A stretch of 64,000 nucleotides of DNA, taken from contig NZ_CP150207.1 of assembly GCF_037969765.1 (NCBI RefSeq), forward strand, positions 5,587,501-5,651,500, written 5' to 3'. Under the pieces are notes generated by a model. That model saw only the letters and a list, made by a program, of their open reading frames with translations, ran no database searches and was not told where the DNA came from. Below are positions 7,721 through 15,648 of this stretch, one piece after another. The stretch is from Paenibacillus sp. FSL W8-0186 (lineage in GTDB: Bacteria > Bacillota > Bacilli > Paenibacillales > Paenibacillaceae). Both the position numbers and the translations under genes were made by a program. Position 1 is the first letter of the stretch; the number at the start of each line of letters is the position of its first letter.

Positions 7721-8176
7721 TTACCCCTCTAGTTCCTTAAGTCTCGCCATCTGGTAATCAAGAGTCCGTTCTGTCTCCTGTATTCGCTCTTCCGCCCGTT
7801 GAACCATTGCCACCGCTTCTTCCTTTGCGTCCTCCAGTGCCTGCCGCTGGCGAGCTAACACACGTTCGTTAAACTGTAAAAACTCCTTCAAGCTAGATAC
7901 CTCACGCTCTAACTCATTAATACGACGATGTATTTCCAGCCTTTCATATCCGTCCTTTCGGTCGCCCAGCGTTTCAAAATATTCCGCTTGATCTAATAGC
8001 TGCCGAACCTTTGTCGCTGCTTGTGGATCGGTTCCCGATAATTCCCCTGCTTGCTCTCTTAATTTCCTTGCCTGCTGAAAGTGGTCACGTATTTCCTCCA
8101 CCAATGCTTCATACTCTGCTTGCTCCTGAGCAAGTAAACCCATCTTTTCCTCTACTGCCTGTACACTTTTTGCCAT
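7721..8176 (-). CDS. Hypothetical long coiled-coil protein (151 aa)
   Basis: Starts MAKSVQAVEEKMGLLAQEQA with AGGAGG ten bases upstream. Almost the whole chain is predicted coiled coil, rich in Gln, Glu, Arg and Leu, broken by a short SGTDPQAA segment about residues 46-55. No membrane segment or signal. It is the first gene of the small-gene run reading leftward through 7064, and possibly on to the HGGxTP gene. A hairpin followed by T lies just upstream at 8216-8252. Role unknown; a structural or scaffold role in the element is possible but unsupported. Confidence 0.65.
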   Translation of the reverse strand: MAKSVQAVEEKMGLLAQEQAEYEALVEEIRDHFQQARKLREQAGELSGTDPQAATKVRQLLDQAEYFETLGDRKDGYERLEIHRRINELEREVSSLKEFLQFNERVLARQRQALEDAKEEAVAMVQRAEERIQETERTLDYQMARLKELEG

Positions 8177-8215
8177 TGACGTTCATCCTCCTAAATGATT
8201 TTCTGCATGCAAAAA

Positions 8216-8252
8216 AGGCTCACTCCATCTGTAACAAGTGGAATAAGCCTTC
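8216..8252 (-). terminator. Imperfect hairpin with T-run before the small-gene run
   Basis: Leftward, AAGGCTTATTCCA pairs imperfectly with TGGAGTGAGCCTT and is followed by six T. It lies between the region upstream of the endonuclease and the start of the coiled-coil gene at 8176, so it either blocks read-through from the right or acts as a leader attenuator. Between it and 8487 the sequence is A+T-rich with a GTTTAC/GTAAAC inverted repeat around 8316-8345 that could be a promoter or operator of the endonuclease. Confidence 0.45.
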
Positions 8253-8487
8253 TAAGTGTGTTCAAGTTTATATTTTCAAAGTTGATAAGTGTCTTAGGTA
8301 CTACTTACTGTTTACAGTTTACGACCTACTTTATTAAAAGTAAACCCTGCAATAGGAGGGATTACTACTTCTTTTTACTGTCCACGTTGTCGAATCGTTC
8401 TCCATTCAGTAAGAGGTACTGTATCAAAGGAAGTAATTTCATGGTAATCTATCAGTAGTCACATTACATTCCGAGGAGGGAGACGCC

Positions 8488-9405
8488 ATAAACACAAAGG
8501 ACATTATCGACCTAGGAAACAGACACCTTAAAGGACTTATTGGACATACCTTTGATGTAATTGATGTTGCAAAGCCAGTATCTCCTGAGGCAGCAGTAAA
8601 CTTAGCAAAAGTAATTTCAAAACTTTCTCCATTGGTAGGAAACCTCATTGAATTTAACACTTGTGACTATCTCAATGAGCAGGAGATATTTTCTGAATTA
8701 GGAAAGTGGAAGAGGCAAGACCCCGGCTTTCCTGACACAATTTTTGAAGGTAATATTACTCCTACCCCTGGTTTTGAAATAAAGGCTTGGTTTCCTCTTG
8801 CTACTGAAATCACGGCCCGCTTCAAAGACAGCCAAAATCATTTCTTAGATGACCAAACATACGTAGCTATGTTGGCGTGGTTGCCCGAATATTTGATCTT
8901 TGGTAAACCAAAAATCATTGGTTTGGTTGTAGTATCGGGAGGTTCAGTAGCAAAAGCAAGAGATAGTCACTATCACAATCCACCAGATTACTTGGTGCTG
9001 GAACCAGAAGACACAACTGCTAGAACTGTAAATCTTCAACAAACCAATACCAACGGATACAAGTTCCAAGGGACCCCAGAACAGTTTCTTGAAGCACAAC
9101 AACTTGTTGCTAGTTGGGGACCTAACGGAAAGGATTACCTCCCGACGGCAGAATATCAAGCAAAGCTAAGAGAATTGATATACCGTTTTCCTTATAGACT
9201 GGATACAAACTTCGCTAAAATGGATCGGATAATTCATACAGAAATTGAAACTTTTAAATCAAGTGTATACAATTTTAAGCTCCACGGTAAAACAATACGA
9301 GAATGGAATCGGCTTCTTTCCAAAGGAAGCGAAAGCCAAATAAAAAAAGAGTTGAAAACACATTTTGATATTGGAACCGATGAAGTTGAAGATCTAATAA
9401 ATTAA
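8488..9405 (+). CDS. Type II restriction endonuclease (PD-(D/E)xK), apparent ATA start
   Basis: About 305 residues. The nuclease core is visible as PGFPDTIF (Asp83) followed 14 residues on by FEIKAW (Glu97-x-Lys99), the PD-(D/E)xK arrangement. It converges on a DNA amino-methyltransferase gene with only two bases between the stops, which identifies the pair as a restriction-modification system. The frame is open back to a stop at 8434; no ATG, GTG or TTG occurs before TTG 8632, which would cut away about 48 residues of well-formed sequence. GAGGAGGG (8473-8480) is correctly spaced for ATA at 8488, giving MNTKDIIDLGNRH, so I place the start there. A weak start would keep nuclease levels low relative to the methylase, or the base may be a sequencing error. 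Recognition sequence cannot be told by eye. Confidence 0.75.
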   Translation: MNTKDIIDLGNRHLKGLIGHTFDVIDVAKPVSPEAAVNLAKVISKLSPLVGNLIEFNTCDYLNEQEIFSELGKWKRQDPGFPDTIFEGNITPTPGFEIKAWFPLATEITARFKDSQNHFLDDQTYVAMLAWLPEYLIFGKPKIIGLVVVSGGSVAKARDSHYHNPPDYLVLEPEDTTARTVNLQQTNTNGYKFQGTPEQFLEAQQLVASWGPNGKDYLPTAEYQAKLRELIYRFPYRLDTNFAKMDRIIHTEIETFKSSVYNFKLHGKTIREWNRLLSKGSESQIKKELKTHFDIGTDEVEDLIN

Positions 9406-9407
9406 TA

Positions 9408-10460
9408 TCAAAAGATGGTGTTGAAGCGTTCAATCCCTAATTGGAAATAAGTACTATCTAACTCGGCGGCGAAGGCTCGTCGTCGAGTCTCCTTTGCAGC
9501 TAATGAAGCAGAAAAAAGTCCTCCAAAGGGCTCCCACACAACATCTCCCTCATCGCTAGACGCCTCAATAATCAAGCGCATTAAATCTAACGGTTTTTGG
9601 TTCAGATGTGCTGCTCTGCTGCCTTTTGTAGGAACTTTAATCCTCTCTGCCCCTTTTAAAGGATTCCGATCCCAAACATTCGTAAAACCCATTGGACAGT
9701 AGAATTTAGAACGCATTTTTATCCAGTCCTCTGAGTTAAGAGGATTATTTCCATCACGTGAAAAGTATGGACGTCCCGAAGGTTCCCCATACTCATTAGC
9801 AAACGTCACCATCTTTTCAAACATTTCTGGCGGGGGCATATACCAAAGGTGCCCTTGGTCTAAATATTTCCTAACAGCTACATCTTTCACTCCGCATGCT
9901 TCATTTGCTTTTCTTAAGGGCAATCCCGTTCGTTTCCACTCTCGGTAAAGCCACTGCTGCAACGTAAGATTATCAATACGAGGTTCAAATACATATTGAA
10001 CACACATTTCTGTTACTACTGGGAATCTACGTATTTTTGCGGTATTAACATTTCCTGCAATATGAGCCTTTCCTTTATTCCAAACATTTGCATTTACATA
10101 ACGCCATCCATAACGCTCTAACACAGGATGGACAGTCGCCCAGCCTATCTCTGAATTCCAGAACCATAGTGTTGTCTGCGGTGTAGCTTGCTGACTCCAT
10201 GCTTGAATGTGTGGCTCATACCATTCAGCTATACTATAGTGATTTGACGTATCTCCTTCAAACCCTAAAATACCATATGCACCATCTGATACAATAACGG
10301 TTGGAGTGTCCCATTTTGAGTAATAATTTTGGCTATCACCATGGTATAGGTTGATCTCACCATTTGTCCAATGGTCAATCTCAGGCAATGTATCTAATGT
10401 AACTGTTTTTCCACGCCCTACGGTACTAGTAGGTAAATGCTTGTTGTTTAAATTGCTCAT
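9408..10460 (-). CDS. DNA amino-methyltransferase (N4-cytosine/N6-adenine), R-M partner
   Basis: A 350-residue site-specific DNA methyltransferase. The catalytic motif IV is a variant, SDGAYG (about 58-63), in place of the usual S/D-P-P-Y/W. Motif X (HLNQKPLDLM, about 285-294) precedes the S-adenosylmethionine-binding motif I (VVWEPFGG, about 307-314), the order of the beta class. A run of tryptophans and a long middle part (about 150-250) is the likely target-recognition region, including a helix-turn-helix-like segment LRKANEACGVKDVAVRKYL. It protects host DNA from the convergent endonuclease. AGGAAGTGAG precedes the ATG. No controller (C) gene lies between or beside the two genes. Low G+C compared with rlmH supports transfer with the element. 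Confidence 0.85.
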   Translation of the reverse strand: MSNLNNKHLPTSTVGRGKTVTLDTLPEIDHWTNGEINLYHGDSQNYYSKWDTPTVIVSDGAYGILGFEGDTSNHYSIAEWYEPHIQAWSQQATPQTTLWFWNSEIGWATVHPVLERYGWRYVNANVWNKGKAHIAGNVNTAKIRRFPVVTEMCVQYVFEPRIDNLTLQQWLYREWKRTGLPLRKANEACGVKDVAVRKYLDQGHLWYMPPPEMFEKMVTFANEYGEPSGRPYFSRDGNNPLNSEDWIKMRSKFYCPMGFTNVWDRNPLKGAERIKVPTKGSRAAHLNQKPLDLMRLIIEASSDEGDVVWEPFGGLFSASLAAKETRRRAFAAELDSTYFQLGIERFNTIF

Positions 10461-10740
10461 AACATCTCACTTCCTTTGAATAAGCAAAATCAATAACTAA
10501 AAGGTAACTAAATCAATGAGTAGTATCATGGAAGCTATCTTCTAATGGAATGTCCATGAAACTTCTCTAGGTGAACTTTTAAGTGACATTTTCTTATCCT
10601 AACCATTTTAATCATTGTATCCAACGATAACGACAAGCTACAAGTAAATAATTATACCATGACTTCAACTTGCCTACCTAATTTATCAATAAATGAACTA
10701 TCCAAAACAATTTCTTTCCTAATGGTGATTGTGTGTACCA

Positions 10741-10758
10741 TCACTTGTGGTACGGTTC
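10741..10758 (-). repeat. rlmH-proximal attachment site (direct repeat)
   Basis: Minus strand GAACCGTACCACAAGTGA, the last five codons and stop of rlmH, matching 1663-1680 at 16 of 18 positions. Together with flanking bases it forms a perfect inverted repeat GTACCA/TGGTAC (10735-10740 and 10748-10753) around TCACTTG, reminiscent of the two-fold symmetry of serine-recombinase att sites. Between the methyltransferase and this site (10461-10740) I see no gene, only A+T-rich sequence with the methyltransferase promoter region. Confidence 0.85.
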
Positions 10759-11220
10759 CCCCCGATTGATCTTCACCGCGCGATAAATCTGCTCCACCAG
10801 CACCAGGCGCATGAGCTGATGGGGCAGCGTCATGCGCCCAAACGACAACCGCTGCTGCGCACGGCGGAGCACCGCATCGGCGAGCCCATGGCTCCCGCCG
10901 ATGACAAACACGACATGGCTCGTCCCATACGTGCCGAGCCTGTCGAACGTGGCGGCGAGCTCCTCCGAGCTCCACAGCTCGCCGCCTACTTCCAGAGCGA
11001 TGACATGCGCATCGCTCTTCACCTGGGCCAGCACACGCTCACCCTCGCGTGCCTTCACCGCCTGCACCTCCGCCTCACTCATCGTCTCCGGCGCTTTCTC
11101 GTCGGGCACCTCCACGACTTGAAACTTTACATAAGGGGTCAGCCGCTTCGCATACTCGGCGATTCCCTGCACCAAATACTTCTCCTTCAATTTGCCGACA
11201 GCCACAATTTGAATGAACAT
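10741..11220 (-). CDS. rlmH: 23S rRNA (pseudouridine-1915-N3) methyltransferase RlmH
   Basis: SPOUT-fold methyltransferase that methylates pseudouridine 1915 of 23S rRNA on the assembled 70S ribosome. The protein is exactly the family length of 159 residues when started at ATG 11220 ([15 protein letters not shown]), with GGAG nine bases upstream; an in-frame ATG at 11229 sits too close to that site. The SPOUT knot and cofactor loop are seen in FVIGGSHGL and in [17 protein letters not shown]. It ends GEPYHK. This is the orfX equivalent, the insertion target of SCC elements in staphylococci, and here too the element abuts its 3' end. The region upstream (11230-11579) has no gene; a weak hairpin with T-run lies near 11433-11475. 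Confidence 0.97.
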   Translation of the reverse strand: MFIQIVAVGKLKEKYLVQGIAEYAKRLTPYVKFQVVEVPDEKAPETMSEAEVQAVKAREGERVLAQVKSDAHVIALEVGGELWSSEELAATFDRLGTYGTSHVVFVIGGSHGLADAVLRRAQQRLSFGRMTLPHQLMRLVLVEQIYRAVKINRGEPYHK

Positions 11221-11579
11221 TCCAAGCATCTCCTATTCAGCCTGCCCCGAGAAGAGCGGCACCTCATTTATGAAATCCATTGCGCTTGTTCACATTACGT
11301 TATACCTTCTATGTATTTCCCTATAATTTTCCACCCTGACTGGCGTTACCATTGGTTTGATTCCTAATTAACCTACATCCCCTAAGTAATTCAGCTTCCC
11401 ACTCATTTTACCCATCATCGCTAATCTACGCAAAAAGGCCGCTCTCCACACCCAAGGATGAAGAAGCCGCCCTCTACACTTAATCTATCATTCCAATAAG
11501 TCCGTGCCACCGACTCTAACCCTATGCACCTTGCTTAGCCGTCCGAAATGGCCACAATTCACTCCAGGTTAGCTGCACG

Positions 11580-11747
11580 TCATATAATCAAAAACTTCGC
11601 CCGCTGCTCGCATTCCTGGCAGGTCACCGGAGGATCCCACTCGATAAATTTCGTTTGATCCAAATCGACAATGTCCGGAGCCTCCTCGAACTCGTCCACG
11701 AACATATCAATCGCTAATTCCACATGATCTTTGCAAACTACATACAT
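11580..11747 (-). CDS. CxxH/CxxC small protein
   Basis: A 55-residue protein, MYVVCKDHVELAID onward, with a C-K-D-H motif near the N-terminus and C-Q-E-C near the C-terminus (PPVTCQECEQRAKF). This is the CxxH/CxxC family found in Bacillales, typically just beside rlmH as here. The paired motifs probably bind one zinc ion. Function unknown. AAAGGA lies about ten bases upstream of the ATG. Between it and rlmH are about 360 bp, so it may or may not share a transcript. Confidence 0.8.
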   Translation of the reverse strand: MYVVCKDHVELAIDMFVDEFEEAPDIVDLDQTKFIEWDPPVTCQECEQRAKFLII

Positions 11748-11880
11748 AAAATGAAAGCATCCTTTCTCTAGCTCGTCTCACGATCCGCCATTCGGTTCCA
11801 CGATAAACACAGTATACCCTTTTCAGTTCTACCACACTCCAGGGCAAAAAGGAACCATCTTCCCCATAAATATCGCTTCT

Positions 11881-13836
11881 CTAACTGTCCACATCCGCAG
11901 CATCCTCCGGCACGACCGCTTCATACAGCCGACTCTCCAGCTCCTCCGCATAACGAGCCTGCTCGTCCGTGCTCCAGCCCTGATAGGAAGCCATATATGC
12001 GGCAGCGGGTCCCTTCCATTTCCTCACCCAGTCGATATCGAACAGGAGCGCCCCCGTCCTGCGGACAAAAAAATCCTCCAGCGTCACCGCCATTTCATGC
12101 TCCATCGCATACCTCAGCGGCACGCTGACTTCCATGGGGAGCTTGCCCTCATCGGACACGCCTAGCGCAGCGGGCTGTCCAACCTCAGTCCTATCATCCG
12201 CTTTACTGATATCCGCCGGTTCAGGCATTTCTGAAGTGTCTGCCACTCCAGCGCCACCCAATGCTCGTAATTCTCCCGCTGCTCTAACACCCTTAACCTC
12301 CACAGCCGGCTCATTCCCCATCTCCCGCACTAGCTCAAACAGCCGATCCACGTTAGACCCATAGCAGGCCGCCCACTTTGCCGCCAATTCCCGAGGCAAG
12401 CCGAGGCCGGTCCCTTCCCGAGTCTTCTTCGCTACATAATCTTGAAAAGAGGCCGCTCCCCCCACATGGCCGCCTGAAATCGGCAGCTCCTTCGTCCGGC
12501 ACGGCGGATATTTCCCACCGGCGCCCACAACAGGTACAGCAACGCCGCCTGTCTCAACCCCTCTGCCCGAAGCGCCTTTACGGAAACCTCCCGTTTCTTC
12601 AACACGCCCATTTCTGTCCCCGTCCGTCCCGCTGTCTTGGCCAGCTCTCTCCTCCAGCTTAGCCGCAACCCGATCCACCACGGTCTCTGCCATCTTCCGG
12701 TAGCCCGTCAGCTTCCCGCCGGCAATGGTGATCAGGCCGGACTCGGATTGCCAGATCTCATCCCGGCGGGAAATTTCCGAAGGACCCTTCCCTTCCTCGA
12801 AAATCAGGGGACGAATGCCGGCCCAACTGGACTCGATATCCTCCGTCGTAATGCGCAGCTCAGGGAACATGCCATTCACAGCATCGAGAACATACTGCCG
12901 ATCCCGCTCCGTCATGCGGGGATGCGCCATATCCCCGGTGTACTCCGTATCCGTGGTGCCCACATAGGTCTTGCCATCCCGGGGGATGGCAAACAGCATG
13001 CGACCGTCCGGCGTATCGAAATACACCGCCTGCCGCAAAGGAAACCGGCTCTGATCCACCACAAGATGGATCCCCTTCGTCAGCAGCAGCCGCTTGCCCT
13101 GCTGCGACCCATCGAGCTGCCGCAGCGTATCAACCCAAGGGCCAGCAGCATTGACGATGCACCGGGCCCTTACCGTATATTTCCTGCCGCTGAGAACATC
13201 GGCGATTTCTGCCCCTGCAATTTGTCCAGCCTCATAATCGAACCGCTCCAGCCGCGCATAATTCAGCGCAAGCGCCCCATGGGCCACGGCCTCTTTAAGA
13301 ACCTCTAGCGTTAACCGGGCGTCATCCGTACGATATTCCACGTAATACCCGCCGCCCTCCAGCCCTTCGCGGCGCAGCAGCGGCTCCTTTGCCAGCGTCT
13401 GTGCCGCGCTCAGCATCCGGCGCCGTTCCTCCCGCTTCACACCGGCCAGAAAGTCATAGACTCTGAGTCCAAGCGAAGTGCTGAACCTGCCAAAGGTGCC
13501 CTCCTTATAAATCGGCAGCAGCATCCACTCCGGCGTCGTCACATGCGGCCCGTTCTCATATACAATCGCCCGCTCCTTGCCCACCTCGGCCACGACGCCG
13601 ATATCGAACTGCTTCAAATAACGCAGCCCGCCATGGACAAGCTTCGTTGAACGGCTGGACGTGCCTGCTGCATAATCCTTCATATCAACAAGCCCGACTC
13701 TCATTCCGCGGGCAGCCGCATCCAGAGCAATGCCAGAGCCTGTAATTCCGCCGCCAATGATTAACAAATCAAGCGGAGCCTGTTCCATTTCTTGAAGTAA
13801 ATGCATTCTCATCCTGCTTGCAAACGGAGCTGTCAT
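11881..13836 (-). CDS. glpD: Aerobic glycerol-3-phosphate dehydrogenase with two insertions
   Basis: FAD-dependent membrane-associated enzyme that oxidises glycerol 3-phosphate to dihydroxyacetone phosphate and passes electrons to quinone. The N-terminal dinucleotide fold shows DLLIIGGGITGSGIALDAAA, with SSRSTKLVHGGLRYL and the conserved late TIAGGKLTGYRKMAE. The C-terminal cap has PISGGH and RRTGALLFD. GAGGAGG is nine bases before the ATG. The protein is 651 residues against about 550-560 usual: two stretches rich in Gly, Asp, Ala and Glu interrupt the cap domain, about residues 397-442 (12511-12648) and about 510-565 (12142-12309). They look like low-complexity linkers at loop positions and the conserved blocks resume in frame after each. 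A hairpin leader precedes the gene, fitting GlpP-type antitermination. Confidence 0.95.
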   Translation of the reverse strand: MTAPFASRMRMHLLQEMEQAPLDLLIIGGGITGSGIALDAAARGMRVGLVDMKDYAAGTSSRSTKLVHGGLRYLKQFDIGVVAEVGKERAIVYENGPHVTTPEWMLLPIYKEGTFGRFSTSLGLRVYDFLAGVKREERRRMLSAAQTLAKEPLLRREGLEGGGYYVEYRTDDARLTLEVLKEAVAHGALALNYARLERFDYEAGQIAGAEIADVLSGRKYTVRARCIVNAAGPWVDTLRQLDGSQQGKRLLLTKGIHLVVDQSRFPLRQAVYFDTPDGRMLFAIPRDGKTYVGTTDTEYTGDMAHPRMTERDRQYVLDAVNGMFPELRITTEDIESSWAGIRPLIFEEGKGPSEISRRDEIWQSESGLITIAGGKLTGYRKMAETVVDRVAAKLEERAGQDSGTDGDRNGRVEETGGFRKGASGRGVETGGVAVPVVGAGGKYPPCRTKELPISGGHVGGAASFQDYVAKKTREGTGLGLPRELAAKWAACYGSNVDRLFELVREMGNEPAVEVKGVRAAGELRALGGAGVADTSEMPEPADISKADDRTEVGQPAALGVSDEGKLPMEVSVPLRYAMEHEMAVTLEDFFVRRTGALLFDIDWVRKWKGPAAAYMASYQGWSTDEQARYAEELESRLYEAVVPEDAADVDS

Positions 13837-13864
13837 CTTCGTCTACCTCCTCTTATTGCAAGAA

Positions 13865-13919
13865 AGGGAGCACAATTACCCTTCACCGTTTCCCCTCGGC
13901 TGCCTTGTAATGTGCTCCC
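13865..13919 (-). terminator. Long hairpin between htrA and glpD (terminator or GlpP-type leader)
   Basis: Read leftward, GGGAGCACATTAC pairs with GTAATTGTGCTCCC (one bulged base) and is followed by TTTCTT, ending about 30 bases before the glpD start. It can end htrA transcription, and it also occupies the place of the glpD leader terminator that GlpP overrides in Bacillus subtilis. Which role applies depends on where the glpD promoter lies. Confidence 0.65.
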
Positions 13920-13999
13920 CTGCGTATTGACTTCATTTGCTTCAATTCAGACTATAATCCCTATAGCTTCCCAATGGCCTTCCGGCGGTCCTCACTACC

Positions 14000-15307
14000 C
14001 TAATGATCAAGCTCAAACTCGCCGAAGCCAGACTCCCCGTCATCATACTCCCCACCGGGCATATCGTACGTATCGTCCTCCAGCTCCGCATCTTCAGGCT
14101 TATCCGCCAGCTTGACCTTGACACGCTGCAGCTCGCCTTCCCGATAAAAGCTGACCTCCATATCCTCGCCGATCTTCTTGTGTCCGTACAAATACTTGCG
14201 CAGATCAAGCGTCGATTGGATCGGCTGCTTGTCGAGCTTAACGATGACATCATTGAGCTTCAGCCCTGCCGATTTTGCCGGGCCATGTGCTTCCAGCACG
14301 ATAACGCCGTCCTTCACATCCTCCGGCAGCATCAATTCCCGGTGATCCTCGTCGCTAAATATGGAGAACGGATTGTTCAAATCAAGAGTATATACGCCCA
14401 AGTACGGACGAGCCACCTTTCCGTGCTCCATCAAATCGTCAACCGTCTTCATGACCTCGCTGACCGGAATGGCGAATCCCAGACCTTCCACGCCCATATC
14501 GGCAATTTTCATCGTATTGATGCCGATCAGCTCGCCGTTCAGATTGACCAGCGCTCCGCCGCTATTGCCGTCGTTGATCGCCGCGTCGGTCTGAATAACT
14601 TCCTGCTCCCAGTCATAATTACCGTCCTGGTTGATCGATACCGGTATTACCCGGCTCGTATAACTGACGATGCCCGAGGTCAGCGTACCCCCAAGCCCCA
14701 GCGGATTGCCTACGGCAAGTACGGTCTCTCCCGGACGCAGGTTCGTGGAATCCCCAAGCGATATCACGGAGGTAATCCCCCTGTCATCCACTTCCAGAAC
14801 CGCGATGTCGCTGATGACGTCCTGACCTACCACTGAGGCTTCCTTCGAATCCCCGCTGCTCGTCAAGATTTCCAAATCACTGGCTCCTTGAATGACATGC
14901 GCATTCGTAATGATGAAGGCCTTGCCTTTCTCTTTCTTAAAAATAACACCAGATCCAAGCGCCGCCTGCTCTGGATCTCCGCCTGACAGCTCGTTATGGT
15001 TCAGAATGCTAACGACCGTGGGCCCGACCTTTGCGGCCGCCGTGCTGATCCGGCTGAACGGGTCAAGATCTCCGCCAAACACGGTACCTCCCGCAGCAAA
15101 TCTGGCCTTGGAAGAGGGAAGCCCCGTAATGAAACTGAAGAGCAGCACTGCAACAATCGCGCTCAGCACGGAAGAAACGATCGACACCTGCAGGGTGGAC
15201 CACCCCGAGCCGCGCTTCCTTCTGTTCCACCCGCGCCGGCTCTCTGCTCTCCGATCATGCCGCCGCGATATTTTCGTGGAATAAAAATCGTCATCAAACA
15301 ATCCCAT
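14000..15307 (-). CDS. htrA: HtrA-family membrane-anchored serine protease with PDZ domain
   Basis: A surface quality-control protease of the DegP/HtrA type (YyxA/HtrC branch). A basic cytoplasmic head (residues 1-36) is followed by one membrane segment (about 41-61). The trypsin-like domain carries His137 (ITNAHVI), Asp167 (ISDIAVLEV) and Ser249 (NDGNSGGAL); a PDZ domain follows (about 300-405, PYLGVYTLDL to the DVIVKLDKQPI core), then an acidic tail ending GEFELDH. GGAGGGAG precedes the ATG. In Bacillus subtilis this gene is the last of the wal cluster; here it is cut off from walJ by a small opposite-strand gene and needs its own promoter in 15308-15640. That 330-bp stretch holds no coding sequence I can support. 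Confidence 0.93.
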   Translation of the reverse strand: MGLFDDDFYSTKISRRHDRRAESRRGWNRRKRGSGWSTLQVSIVSSVLSAIVAVLLFSFITGLPSSKARFAAGGTVFGGDLDPFSRISTAAAKVGPTVVSILNHNELSGGDPEQAALGSGVIFKKEKGKAFIITNAHVIQGASDLEILTSSGDSKEASVVGQDVISDIAVLEVDDRGITSVISLGDSTNLRPGETVLAVGNPLGLGGTLTSGIVSYTSRVIPVSINQDGNYDWEQEVIQTDAAINDGNSGGALVNLNGELIGINTMKIADMGVEGLGFAIPVSEVMKTVDDLMEHGKVARPYLGVYTLDLNNPFSIFSDEDHRELMLPEDVKDGVIVLEAHGPAKSAGLKLNDVIVKLDKQPIQSTLDLRKYLYGHKKIGEDMEVSFYREGELQRVKVKLADKPEDAELEDDTYDMPGGEYDDGESGFGEFELDH

Positions 15308-15648
15308 CCGAACTCTCTCCCTCCGTGACTTGCTCCTAGGCTACTCGCTTCCGACTCGTCTCATGCTTGCAATTAAAGCGAAGCTCTTACTTCACCTTAT
15401 TCCCGGTAGGCAAAGCCATATGTCCGTACAAACTCCTTACTCCTTAACGAGATGGTTCAGTATGAAGTTGCTGGCTTCCTGTAAAATTTTATTTTTCAAA
15501 GTGTTAGGAATGTTTCTGCTCATAAAAGACTAAACTAAGGATAAAGCGATAGATTCATAGATTCATTTTATTTTACCATATACGAAGCGTTCCTGAAGGT
15601 TTTTCCATTGAGGGAAATACCGGGAATTTAAACTTAAGGAGGATGATT

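Larger units (their letters stand above)
1663..10758. mobile_element. SCC-like integrated element at the 3' end of rlmH, carrying Rep and a type II R-M system
   Basis: A 9.1-kb insert bounded by 18-bp direct repeats (1663-1680 and 10741-10758) that each encode the RlmH C-terminus. Contents: a large serine recombinase next to one end, a rolling-circle-type Rep protein, a shortened second serine recombinase, an HGGxTP protein, at least seven small unknown genes, and a restriction endonuclease with its methyltransferase at the rlmH end. The coding density is high, base composition is visibly more A+T-rich than rlmH, glpD or wal genes, and no phage structural or conjugation genes are present. Insertion leaves RlmH intact because the element supplies an equivalent end. 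Staphylococcal SCC elements share the target, core sequence and recombinase class and often carry R-M genes; whether this recombinase groups with Ccr proteins needs a tree. The Rep suggests the excised circle may replicate. Confidence 0.85.

Noticed and set aside
1663..10758. Prophage or ICE
   Set aside because: No capsid, portal, lysis, relaxase-with-T4SS or conjugation genes are present; the HGGxTP protein alone is not evidence for a phage.
10652..10975. A 107-residue minus-strand reading frame
   Set aside because: It lies across rlmH in another frame and crosses the attachment site; low-quality composition rich in Arg, Ala and His.
11433..11475. Terminator hairpin between rlmH and the CxxH/CxxC gene
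   Set aside because: The stem has several mismatches; the T-run is present but pairing is too weak to call it.
15308..15640. WalR-binding site (TGTWAH-N5-TGTWAH) before htrA
   Set aside because: Only single half-site-like TGTAAA is present; no properly spaced second half.
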